Source: CAVXXB01 sp963765585 (GTDB taxonomy: Bacteria > Calditrichota > Calditrichia > JAJRVZ01). Taken from it: DNA of 64,000 bases. The DNA lies in assembly GCA_963765585.1 (NCBI GenBank), contig CAVXXB010000008.1:434001-498000 (forward strand), read 5' to 3'. Positions 50,486-59,706 of the stretch are shown here, piece by piece. The translations under genes and the position numbers were made by a program. Under the pieces are notes generated by a model, which worked only from the letters and a program-made list of their open reading frames with translations, did not search any database and was not told where the DNA came from. The stretch's first letter is position 1. The number at the start of each line of letters is the position of its first letter.

Positions 50486-52688
50486 TCACCTCACATTTTC
50501 AATGCTACGGGGAACGGTTAATTTAGTCTTATTTAAGAAATTATACATCCGGCCATCAATCTTATGTTTCAATAGGGTAATTTTATCCAGTAAATAATCT
50601 ATTTGAAATGTTCTTTCAAGGGGATCCGCATTAGAATACCAGGTAGAAAATATACCATGTTGGGCTTCTTTAAGATATTCCCTTGCTTTTTGCGCCTCAC
50701 TATAGGCAAGATCAAGATTTTTCATCAATCTATCTTCGTCTCTTTGATATTTATAGGCATAGACATAATGGTAAAGCGTTTTACTTAAATGAGCCATGTA
50801 ATAACTGATAGATACGCAGATTATCGTTAAAAAAGGTTTGTTTATCTTCATCAAGCTGCGGCATCATCTGAGAACAGCGCTCGGCAACTACTTCAAATTT
50901 TGGTATGGTTTTTTCCATGCCGTACAATAAAGCATCAACCTGGTTTTTACTTTTATTATGTTCAAAATCAATACGATATGTACGACCCGGAACACTCTCA
51001 TACCCAATTTTATACAACGGATTCATATTGATATGATTCTCTGAAAAATAAAAAGCCTCAAAAATATGATCAAAAGCGCGGGCATATCTCAGATCCTGAA
51101 ATACAAACTGGCGTTTCATGCCCTCAAATTCGGTCGGCTTCGCTTGCCAGTATGCATCATAGTAGTCTTTGTAAAGCTGCGCTACCTCCGCTGCTTTTTC
51201 CTTTCCGAAGTACTGGGCACAATATTCAAGCAAAAAATTATCACTGTCATAGCTGTCATAATCCCAAAGCATTTTTGTATGGGCTGAAAGTTCCATCACA
51301 AATTCTCTGATATTTCCTGCATTCACGACGGAAAAGTACAAAGGCGACTTACCATTGATATAGCGGTAATTAAATTCCATTTTCCAGGGACCCTCGGCGG
51401 GTGCCACATGTGCGCCGGTTGATGCAAACCCAAAATTCATATAGTAGCCCAATTTAACAGGTTTGTCCGGATTAAAATTTACCAGATCATCGTAGGGATA
51501 TGGATCACGCCGTGCGGCCACAAAGGTCCAGATCATGTTTTCGCCTTCAGGAGGTTTTAAATAGCCTTTTGCCTTCAAATTTGCAATCTCATCGTAAAAA
51601 GTAATACGTGCATATGGCTTCTCCTCCCCGGTAACCTCTTTGATCAGATCATACTGGATTTGCAGCATCTTATTGATAATTTCAGCCCGTTCTTTTTCAT
51701 CTTCAGGCGCATCCTCGAAAATGACCCAGTACGGTTCATCTCCTTTGCCTCTGAAAGCAATACTCCACAGGTTCTCGATCCCGTTTTTTTGCACAGTTTC
51801 TGCGTTATAGCGGAAGAAATCAAGAATAGCCTGTTCATTAGATAGAAGCAGTTTAGGCGGCTCGATACCTCTGACTTTTTCCCAGTACTGGTTCCATGTC
51901 CTGAATGAAGTATTCAGGCCACTGGTATGGTGGCTAGTTATAACCAAGCCATATTTATCAATCAAATAAGCATAGTCAGTCAATTTATAATCTGGCATTA
52001 TAGTGGAATAAGTTTCCACCGTGTTAAACTTTAAGCGAAGGGTTGTTTCAAGCCAGACATTTTCATTGTCTTCTGATTCCTCTCGCCAGGGGTTGATAAA
52101 ATCCTGGTCACCTGGCAAAATACTGCGATACCTCACCTGGGGGGATTTGAAAAATATATCATAGTCATGGTCGACTAATATTTCATTTTGCTTCTTCGGT
52201 TTCCATGTACTATAAAAGTGTAATGGGGGAACACCAAGAATATTTTCGGAAAAAGTATAAATAGCATAAATGGTACCCCGCAAGTCATTTCCTTCAAGGT
52301 ATATTCTGTTGTTTTCCATGTCTGCATAAATGCGGTGAGATTCAAAACCATCCAGTTCCTTAATTTTGTCGGATGGTACAGCAAGCGCGCCTGAAGCCCG
52401 GTTAACGATGACTATTTCTGGTATGGTATTGTCTTTACCAAAACTATTTTTAATCTCTGGCACCGCGCCCATTACCCTTGAGAAATCTTTTTTAAAAGCT
52501 TCCAATGCAAGTTTGAGCGGACCTGGTTCTTTTTCTGAAAAAACAATTGTAAAATTATCTTTTTCAAGTTTAATAAATCCGGTGTCGTTTGAAGCAGCTA
52601 AGACTGGAATAGTGATTAAGATGGCAACAAACCAAACTAAGATTCTCATAAACTCACTCTTGTTCTTTGTCTTTAGTAAAGCAGTCAT
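50486..52688 (-). CDS. GH115-like alpha-glucuronidase, frameshifted
   Basis: About 733 residues if joined. The ATG at 52688 is preceded by AAGGAG overlapping the upstream stop. Signal peptide around residues 14-32 (AILITIPVLAASN). GH115-type features: EGNDLRGTIYAIYTFSENIL, GVPPLHFYSTWKP, YRSILPGDQDFINPWREES, LKFNTVETYSTIMPDY, GLVITSHHTSGLNT and NLWSIAFRGKGDEPYW. GH115 enzymes release alpha-1,2-linked glucuronic acid. The frame shifts at about 50803, where dropping one base joins LRIYQ to YYMAHLSKTLYHY. The protein is shorter than typical GH115 (over 900), lacking the final domain. It is translationally close to the GH71/99-like gene before it. Confidence 0.82.
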
Positions 52689-52694
52689 GATACT

Positions 52695-52700
52695 CTCCTT
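52695..52700 (-). promoter_or_regulatory. Ribosome binding site overlapping the upstream stop
   Basis: Read on the minus strand, TAA-AGGAGAGTATC-ATG places AAGGAG on the stop of the GH71/99-like gene and 6 bases before the ATG at 52688. It decides the GH115-like start against a longer in-frame alternative at 52781 and implies coupled translation. Confidence 0.75.
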
Positions 52701-53968
52701 TAATCTAATTTTCTTTGCGGCATTTTCCTGGAAAAAGGAATTTCCCCGCGAAGCATTTTCCCGGCCATGCTTGTTAACCATAAATAATGGTCGCTGGGAA
52801 CATCTTCTTCAATGGGCACAAAAATGCTTTTCCCAATAGGAACTTTATGCGCACATTTCATTATGGCTGTGCCTTCATCAATTTCATCGAACATTGCGAC
52901 ATAAAGCATTTCAGCTCCACTTTCAATAGCTCCGCAGATTTGTTTCCAATAAAAATCACCTTTGTTTCTTGGGATTTTATTGGATATTTCATTGTCCTTC
53001 AGGTTATACCACGAGAAACCGGGAAAAACAGTTGGAGCATAAGATTTCCCATTTTCCTTACACCATTTCACATCATCAATAATATTCTCCTGACGATATG
53101 TTTCGTAAGTTTCCTCGTTATATCGGCCCACCAGCCATGGTTGAACAACATCGGCCTGCTTGATAACTTCATGTAATCGTGGGTCGCCTTTTGTATCCCA
53201 CCCCAGGGTTCTCCATTTTGAAGGGATTCCTAAATGGATGGAACAACCGCCATAAACAGGATCGTTTTTGAAAAAATCCATAATATCAAATATTTCCGGA
53301 ATATGACCCGATTTCCTGGTTCCGGCGCTAATTCCCCAAAAAGCAACCAGGGGTTTTTTATTATGAAACAGATATGTGGTTTTATTTTTCTGGTTGGTAA
53401 GTTTGAGATCGTCTACCAAATGTTTCCAATCCGCTATAATGAGTTTGTATTTGCTGTCCTCCATACTCCCAATATCGTACATTAGACAGATAGCAATCCC
53501 ATATTTGTTGGCTGCATTTATAGCCGAAGTTAATACCTTATCATTATGATTTATTCTATTTTCACTTGTAAGAACGGAAAAAAATCGTTGCATAAACACA
53601 CCATCAATACCATATTCTTTCATCCATTTAAAATGTAGATCAACCGTACTTTCATCATAGGAGCTAAATACATAGGCTGGCGATCCATCGGAAAAATTGA
53701 AAGGTGTTTTATACTTTACTTTATACTCATCCATTTCCGGCCAGTAATCGATGGTACAACTTCCATCCACAAACTTTCCCTTTTTGCTGTAATGCGTCCA
53801 ACCTCTGTCGGCACCATCGCCCTCGCAATTAAACCACCCCTGATAGCCTGCCATTACCAGTCCTTTGTAGCTCATATATTTGCTTTTTTCAGCATGTTTG
53901 GTCTGTGCTGTGGCTAAAAAAAACATTGAAAATAAAATCAGACCCGCTGTGAGTAATTGTTTTTGCAT
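52700..53968 (-). CDS. GH71/99-like secreted protein
   Basis: 422 residues, signal peptide to about 21 (FFLATAQ). The family hallmark VMAGYQGWFNCEGDG opens the mature part. Further blocks are YVFSSYDESTVDLHFKWMKE, YGIDGVFMQRFF, ICLMYDIGSM, APTVFPGFSWYN and VAMFDEIDEGTAIMK. The last resembles the WNEWGEGT acid/base segment of GH99. Bacterial proteins of this kind are usually named GH71/99-like; GH99 acts on alpha-mannan and GH71 on alpha-1,3-glucan. Given GH92, GH38 and mannose genes, an endo-acting alpha-mannanase is favoured. A second member lies directly upstream (54144-57230). Confidence 0.85.
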   Translation of the reverse strand: MQKQLLTAGLILFSMFFLATAQTKHAEKSKYMSYKGLVMAGYQGWFNCEGDGADRGWTHYSKKGKFVDGSCTIDYWPEMDEYKVKYKTPFNFSDGSPAYVFSSYDESTVDLHFKWMKEYGIDGVFMQRFFSVLTSENRINHNDKVLTSAINAANKYGIAICLMYDIGSMEDSKYKLIIADWKHLVDDLKLTNQKNKTTYLFHNKKPLVAFWGISAGTRKSGHIPEIFDIMDFFKNDPVYGGCSIHLGIPSKWRTLGWDTKGDPRLHEVIKQADVVQPWLVGRYNEETYETYRQENIIDDVKWCKENGKSYAPTVFPGFSWYNLKDNEISNKIPRNKGDFYWKQICGAIESGAEMLYVAMFDEIDEGTAIMKCAHKVPIGKSIFVPIEEDVPSDHYLWLTSMAGKMLRGEIPFSRKMPQRKLD

Positions 53969-54143
53969 ATTATGTTTTTTACATCTGTTAAATAAATATT
54001 ATTTGGTGCTTTTTATAAAGACTTTCTCACTCAGTGTGGTTCTGTTACCAATTTTGTATTATCAGGATTTCAATCCAGCATTACATTCATTCCCTAAATA
54101 ATCGAGACTTTTAATGAGTTCTGACTGCTGGATAATTTTATCT

Positions 54144-57100
54144 CTATTTCACTAAAATAAACTTTTTAGTCTCCACAAAATCTTCAGCTCGTATTCTATA
54201 ATAATAAATTCCGCTGGCCAGGTTACTTCCATTAAATACAATTTCATAATTACCCTGCAGTTTTTTCTCATTTACTAATGTAGCGACCTCTCTACCCAAC
54301 ACATCATATACTTTTAAGGAAACAACCCCGCCCATTGGAATTGAGTATTTAATTCTTGTAACTGGATTAAAAGGATTTGGATAATTTTGATGTAACACAA
54401 ACCTATCCGGTAAACCACTATTTGCTGCCGCTACTGCCGTTAATGCTCCACCGCCTGCAGAAACTCTGATTTCATCTAAGTAGACATCGTCATCAGCAGC
54501 GCTGGCATTGCAGCGAAAACGGATACGCGTCTTGTTGGTCAATGTGAAATCTGTTATCGTCACGTATTCTGAATAAAAGGTATCATTTTCAAAGTCTACA
54601 GCACTAACCCATGTCTTAACCGTTCTATAGCTGCTGCCGCCATCGGTGGATATTTGCAGTGAGAAACTTTCATTCGTTTCCATACTGACAGCTTTATACC
54701 AAAATTCAAGCAGGACTTCTGTAAATCCGGATAATGCCAAGTCCCGTGAAGTAACCTGCGAGCTGCTGGTATTACTTTCAAGGTCAACTGAGTAAAAGCC
54801 CTCGTGCGCATATTCTGTAGAATCTACCTTGCAATTATCGCCGCCATCTTTCCAATTGCCATAAGAGTCGCCCTCAAAATTGTCAAAAATAATCTCAAGA
54901 AAACTTTCAATAACGAGTTCATCAATATTTCCCCCGTTTAATCCAATAGATGTAAGCGTAATGGTATTTTTTCCGGCATTTAATGGTTGGGTGGATGTAA
55001 CTTCATCCCATGTAGCCCAAGTGCCGGTTGGAGGAAAATCCAATGAATCCTCTTTCACTGTGCCATTTACTTTTAATTCAAGTGGTCGGTTATTGGTTGC
55101 TTCTAGTCCATACCTGAAAAACAAATTATAGTTACCTGCTGAAGGGACATTAATTGTCCATTCGATATAATCGTCAGAAGCATTTATGAAATCCAAAAAT
55201 CCTGATCCATGATATCCTACATAATTATTAGCAAATGCAGGGCCAATATAGGCTGCATCTTCTGCCTGGTAGGTTCCATCAAAGACAATTGCTTTATAGG
55301 TTGCAATGATAGTTGCCGGCCCAGACGGCATGATTAAGGCGGTGCTTGCATCATTCACATTAGCGATGGATGGATTGCCAGAAATCACTTTCCAAACATC
55401 AAACTCATGCCCGTTTGGAGCCGGATAAGCATTAATAGTTACATTGGCACCTGATTCATAAAATCCATCTCCACTTCCATTATCTACGATTAAGAGATAA
55501 GTGGTTGGACTGGAATCAATAATTTTTATCCCATCAATCCGGGTTGTTACACTGCCTAATTTATCGTGATAGACCCGAAACCAGTTTATTGCATTAAGAT
55601 CTGGCATTGCGCCAGAAGTATCTGCATCGCTTATGTTTAAACTAATCTCATTCCACCCATTTGATAAGCCACTTAAGATCCAATGATATTCAGAAATATC
55701 TGCAGCTCCACCACTGCCTAATTCAACCTGATTGTTAGTGTCCATCAACGATGTATCAGATACATAATACCAGAAATTTAATACCGCATCAGCCGGATCT
55801 ATTCCTGAATTGTAGGGTGTATCAAATGATTTGTAGAATTCCTGAGTACTTGCTCCAGAGAATTCGAGACATCCGGAGCCCTGTTGATTATCTATGCTAT
55901 TCAGAACTAAATTATTATTCCAGCCCGCTAAACTATCACAATCGTCTATATATTCTTCAGCAGATTCAACTATGTGCGGGGTTGGGTGAATCTGTGTCAG
56001 CGGAATTTCACCTTTAATCATTTTTGCCCCATCACCTGTAATTCTCAAATAAAAATCAGAAGAACAGTGAACCCCGTCTGCATCCAATGTCAAAAACCAT
56101 TGATCGGTTGGTATCATCGAAGCATCTTCGGCAGCTTTGGCTATGGCAGTGCCTTCATCATACTCATCAAACATTGCAACATAAACAGTTGCAGTCATGC
56201 CCTGTGAGTTAAATTTTGATTTCACCGTATAAAACTGATCCCATATAAAATTTCCATGCATTCTTGGATGCTGATTAGGTTTATCTTCAGCCCCTTCTTT
56301 CCAATTAGCCCAGGAAAAACCAGGCCACGTTACCGGCATATAATCAATTCCGCGAGCTTTACAATAGGCCATATCATCTTGTATTTTGTTGCCCCAACTA
56401 CTGACCCCGGTTAAACTAAATGTGCCAACATGCCAGGGAGAAATCATATCTGCAGCCTCCCAGGCTGGCAGGTTGATTGTATTTGTGCGCCAATCCTTAT
56501 GTCCTCCAACAATCACGTAGCACCCCTGGTCTTTAAACCAGTCAATGACATCTTTCCACGAATAAACATTTCCTGGCCTGCCACTTGATGCTACTCCCCA
56601 GATGCATACGACTGGTTTTCCATCTTCTATTGCATAAGCAGTAGAAGACGTCAGATCAAGGTTGCCGGTAATCGTGTTGGTCCAGTCGGTTTTGATTTCA
56701 CTCTGGAAATTATCCCAGTCAGAAATATCATACATCATATAAAATTTGCGCCCATACGTCTCGGATGCATTTTTTACTCTAATTGCAATACCATCCTTAT
56801 GAGCCTTATGCTTACTATCACCGAGTGAATGTCCAAAACGCTGAAGTGCTGCAACATCAATTCCATATTCTTCCATCCATTCAAAATGTTTATTAACAAC
56901 TTGATTGTCATAGGAAGAAAACAATCCGGCAGGTTGACCGTTTGCTAAATTTTCGAAACCTGTTGGATAAGTTGTTGTGTATTCGCGCACATCCGGATAT
57001 AAATCAAAGCCTGCATCGCCTGGTCCGGGTGGCACAACCCCGCTACCTCCCCAATGAACCCAAATATTTCGTGGGGAATTGTCATTGGCACATGAAAACC

Positions 57101-57230
57101 AGCCCTGGTAACCCGTAACAAGTTTGCCTACCACATCGCCGCCATAGGCTAATTGAAACGAAGTAAGAATAATAATTAGTAATAAACTGGTTAAGACAGC
57201 AGAACCTTTAAGATTCTTTTTTTTCCTCAT
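54144..57230 (-). CDS. Multi-modular GH71/99-like protein with CBM and T9SS tail
   Basis: 1028 residues from the ATG at 57230, preferred to one at 57389 that would overlap manA and lack a signal peptide at the start. Signal peptide to about 32. The catalytic part (about 35-420) has LVTGYQGWFSCANDNSP, MPVTWPGFSWANW and VAMFDEYDEGTAIAKAAED. Then follow a jelly-roll-like region (about 430-585), an InlB-type repeat (GSGDGFYESGANVTINAYP), a CBM6/35-like module (YQAEDAAYIGPAFANN, GGNIDELVIE), a module with DNFEGDSYGNWKDGGDNCKV, and the sorting domain (NYPNPFNPVTRIKYSIP, KKFILVK). The CBM matches the metallophosphatase at 41662 and the DNFEGD module matches the beta-helix gene, so modules have been shuffled within the locus. 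Confidence 0.88.
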   Translation of the reverse strand: MRKKKNLKGSAVLTSLLLIIILTSFQLAYGGDVVGKLVTGYQGWFSCANDNSPRNIWVHWGGSGVVPPGPGDAGFDLYPDVREYTTTYPTGFENLANGQPAGLFSSYDNQVVNKHFEWMEEYGIDVAALQRFGHSLGDSKHKAHKDGIAIRVKNASETYGRKFYMMYDISDWDNFQSEIKTDWTNTITGNLDLTSSTAYAIEDGKPVVCIWGVASSGRPGNVYSWKDVIDWFKDQGCYVIVGGHKDWRTNTINLPAWEAADMISPWHVGTFSLTGVSSWGNKIQDDMAYCKARGIDYMPVTWPGFSWANWKEGAEDKPNQHPRMHGNFIWDQFYTVKSKFNSQGMTATVYVAMFDEYDEGTAIAKAAEDASMIPTDQWFLTLDADGVHCSSDFYLRITGDGAKMIKGEIPLTQIHPTPHIVESAEEYIDDCDSLAGWNNNLVLNSIDNQQGSGCLEFSGASTQEFYKSFDTPYNSGIDPADAVLNFWYYVSDTSLMDTNNQVELGSGGAADISEYHWILSGLSNGWNEISLNISDADTSGAMPDLNAINWFRVYHDKLGSVTTRIDGIKIIDSSPTTYLLIVDNGSGDGFYESGANVTINAYPAPNGHEFDVWKVISGNPSIANVNDASTALIMPSGPATIIATYKAIVFDGTYQAEDAAYIGPAFANNYVGYHGSGFLDFINASDDYIEWTINVPSAGNYNLFFRYGLEATNNRPLELKVNGTVKEDSLDFPPTGTWATWDEVTSTQPLNAGKNTITLTSIGLNGGNIDELVIESFLEIIFDNFEGDSYGNWKDGGDNCKVDSTEYAHEGFYSVDLESNTSSSQVTSRDLALSGFTEVLLEFWYKAVSMETNESFSLQISTDGGSSYRTVKTWVSAVDFENDTFYSEYVTITDFTLTNKTRIRFRCNASAADDDVYLDEIRVSAGGGALTAVAAANSGLPDRFVLHQNYPNPFNPVTRIKYSIPMGGVVSLKVYDVLGREVATLVNEKKLQGNYEIVFNGSNLASGIYYYRIRAEDFVETKKFILVK

Positions 57231-57273
57231 AGTTTTTCTCACAGAATTGTTAATTATGATGCTGTTAGGCTGC

Positions 57274-58350
57274 TTATTTCGGAGGAAATGTGGCAATGAT
57301 TTCCATTTCACTATCTGATTCAAATGTAACGGGGCCGGTCTGATACGGGATAAAAAATTTGGAACCCTCACTAACCGGATAGATTTCACCGCCTGCAGCG
57401 ACTATACCCGATCCCTTTGAGACAATGCCAATAAAGAACGTATCAGATTCTATCACATAGCAATCCCTGACGTTGATGCGATTGACTCTGAAGCATGGGG
57501 TTTTGCGTTCATCAATCAACTTATATTCGGTACTTTTATCTTGAGAAACGATCGGGCACGGTTTGCAGAAAAAGCGTTCTTTAATTGTCGTAACTGAAGT
57601 GGCCTCATAGTTAAACATGGAAAGGGCAAAATCGATACCCCGGTTCATAAAACGCGATTCCTCCGGCAAAACATAGCCGCCGCGATCAAACTCGATCCGA
57701 ACAGCAAAGTCCGTCGGCTCCATGATCTCAATCATGAATACGCCTTCACCGATGGCGTGCGGCATACCGCCGGGAACCATAAAAACATCACCCGGTTTTA
57801 TAGGGATCTTCTCAAAACAGCTGAGAATCGCCTCGCTATCCTGTGCTTCAATCATCCTTTTGAACTCCTTTTTGGCGGGCGGATTCTGGAAGCCCAGGTA
57901 GATGTATGGTTCTTTCACGTCCTGGCGAATTCTCAGGATAACATAGGCCTCGGTTTTTCCCGAATTACTGTTAAGGTGTTTTTGAGCAAATGGAATGGTC
58001 GGGTGGCATTGGATATGCAGCCGGATTGCAGAATCAAGAAATTTGAGTAAAAATTGAGTATTGGCGCCATACTTATTGAAATGTCCTGTGCCAAGCATGG
58101 CTTCAGGTTGTTTTTCACAAAGTGCTTTGAGTGTCAGTGACTTGCCAGATATGCGAATTTTTGACAGACCTTCTTCGGTAAAATGCTCACGGCCTTTGTT
58201 TACTGCCCGAGTGGTTGATCCAATCCAATCCTCAGGAAAATGCGCATCCGCCGGATGTTCAACGCCCTCCATAATATCGAGATTCATGCCGCCGGGATAA
58301 GTCCGCCACACGCGATTGGATGGCAGAAACAGAATATCAGGAATTGTCAT
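57274..58350 (-). CDS. manA: Mannose-6-phosphate isomerase, class I
   Basis: 358 residues from the ATG at 58350, 14 bases after the Nramp-like stop; an earlier start would overlap that gene. The enzyme converts mannose-6-phosphate to fructose-6-phosphate in the cytosol. Zinc ligands are visible: LHIQCHP (Gln and His), GKTEAYVIL (Glu) and VPGGMPHAIGEG (His). VRIEFDRGGYV and the cupin end (GSKFFIPYQTGPV) complete the fold. Its presence within a mannosidase locus strongly supports mannose as an end product. The needed kinase is probably the ROK protein at 19833-20931. Confidence 0.92.
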   Translation of the reverse strand: MTIPDILFLPSNRVWRTYPGGMNLDIMEGVEHPADAHFPEDWIGSTTRAVNKGREHFTEEGLSKIRISGKSLTLKALCEKQPEAMLGTGHFNKYGANTQFLLKFLDSAIRLHIQCHPTIPFAQKHLNSNSGKTEAYVILRIRQDVKEPYIYLGFQNPPAKKEFKRMIEAQDSEAILSCFEKIPIKPGDVFMVPGGMPHAIGEGVFMIEIMEPTDFAVRIEFDRGGYVLPEESRFMNRGIDFALSMFNYEATSVTTIKERFFCKPCPIVSQDKSTEYKLIDERKTPCFRVNRINVRDCYVIESDTFFIGIVSKGSGIVAAGGEIYPVSEGSKFFIPYQTGPVTFESDSEMEIIATFPPK

Positions 58351-58364
58351 AGGATTTACCTTGG

Positions 58365-59624
58365 TCAGCCCGTGATTAATTGCCAAACGCCTCTGATTCC
58401 CATGGAGGATGTCACGATGGAAAAGATCAGTATAGCAGTTAGTAAAATATTTGTCCACATTGAATTTTTTTGTTCGCCCATTAAATCTTTACGGTTGCCC
58501 AGATAAAGAATACAGGCAACAGTCATCGGCAAGATCACCGAGTTAAATGCCTGTGAAAGAATCATCACAAAAACCGGACGCGCTTCAAATATTGGGACTA
58601 CCAAACCAAGGAGTGATATGATTAAAACCATTATGCGGTATTTGGGCAGCGTCATTTGCCGCTCTGATTGATTATAGTCGCACAGCAGCCATGGTAACAT
58701 CAGTACATTGGGAAACTGAGATGAAACTCCGGCAGCTATAATTCCAACAGCAAATATAGAAGTGGCTAAGGCGCCAACTAAAGGCTCCAGCAACTCAATC
58801 ATTTGAGAAGCTTTAGTTAATCCAAGTCCTTCAGCATACAAAGTTCCGGCAGCCGCTGCCATTATCGCACCGCTGATGACAAACATCATGCTTACAGAAA
58901 CGATAGCATCATTGCGTTGTTTTTTAATATCTGTAATCGTCCAGCCCGCTTCTTTGACCAGGGTGGTTCTGATTATAAATAGCCCGGAAAAAACCGTGGT
59001 CCCGACCATGGAGGCAATAACCAGAAATGGGCCTTTTCCCTGGTCAATAGGAACTATAGGCAAATTGGGAATCATACCTTTCAGTATCTCTATCGGCGGG
59101 GGCATCATAATGAAAAAGTTCAATATGAAACTTGCTGACATAATTGCTACGATAACGGCGAGGCTGCGTTCAAAAAATTGTGTATTGCCATTCCAAAAAA
59201 TATAATAGACCAACAAAATAAAAAAAGCCGCAAAATATATGGGGGCAATGCCACCATCAATTATCGTTTTTGACCATTCGAAACTGATATCGGCAACGAT
59301 CCCCATCACTCCCATTACACTACCAGATACGCCAGCAGTCAGTGCGATAATGAAAAAAATACCCACACCTGGATGAATATGCTTGCGAAAAGCCTGCAAT
59401 GCGGTTTCCCCGGTGACAAGTGTGTATTTACCATAAATGCTGATCATAAAATAAGTAGCCAGGCAAGAGAGCATGATCGTCCACAATAATGACATGCCGT
59501 AAGTGGCTCCGGCCTTTGCCATGGCGGTCACACTGCCAGTACCAATATTAAATCCAAGAAGAAAAATCCCCGGCAGGAAAAGTGCCAGGGTTTTAGTCAA
59601 ATTTTGGCGGATTGTTGGTTTCAT
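58365..59624 (-). CDS. Nramp family-like membrane transporter lacking canonical metal ligands
   Basis: 419 residues, about 11 helices. The overall pattern is that of the Nramp group (LALFLPGIFLLGFNIGTGSV, GETALQAFRKHIHPG, SQFPNVLMLPWLL). The metal-binding DPGN of TM1 is replaced by FNIGTGS, and the MPH of TM6 by VGTTVFSGLF. Canonical manganese/iron transport is therefore doubtful. Nramp-related groups with altered sites include magnesium transporters; others are uncharacterised. It is followed after 14 bases by manA and lies 82 bases after the GH38 gene, so it shares their transcript. Possible roles are divalent cation supply for GH38/GH92/sulfatases, or another substrate altogether. Confidence 0.8.
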   Translation of the reverse strand: MKPTIRQNLTKTLALFLPGIFLLGFNIGTGSVTAMAKAGATYGMSLLWTIMLSCLATYFMISIYGKYTLVTGETALQAFRKHIHPGVGIFFIIALTAGVSGSVMGVMGIVADISFEWSKTIIDGGIAPIYFAAFFILLVYYIFWNGNTQFFERSLAVIVAIMSASFILNFFIMMPPPIEILKGMIPNLPIVPIDQGKGPFLVIASMVGTTVFSGLFIIRTTLVKEAGWTITDIKKQRNDAIVSVSMMFVISGAIMAAAAGTLYAEGLGLTKASQMIELLEPLVGALATSIFAVGIIAAGVSSQFPNVLMLPWLLCDYNQSERQMTLPKYRIMVLIISLLGLVVPIFEARPVFVMILSQAFNSVILPMTVACILYLGNRKDLMGEQKNSMWTNILLTAILIFSIVTSSMGIRGVWQLITG

Positions 59625-59706
59625 AATTTATTCCTAAAATTGCAATTTTGGCAGCAATCTCGCCTGCTGGTATGGATCTGTTGCAAGCGAAGAAGCAAGC
59701 ACATTC

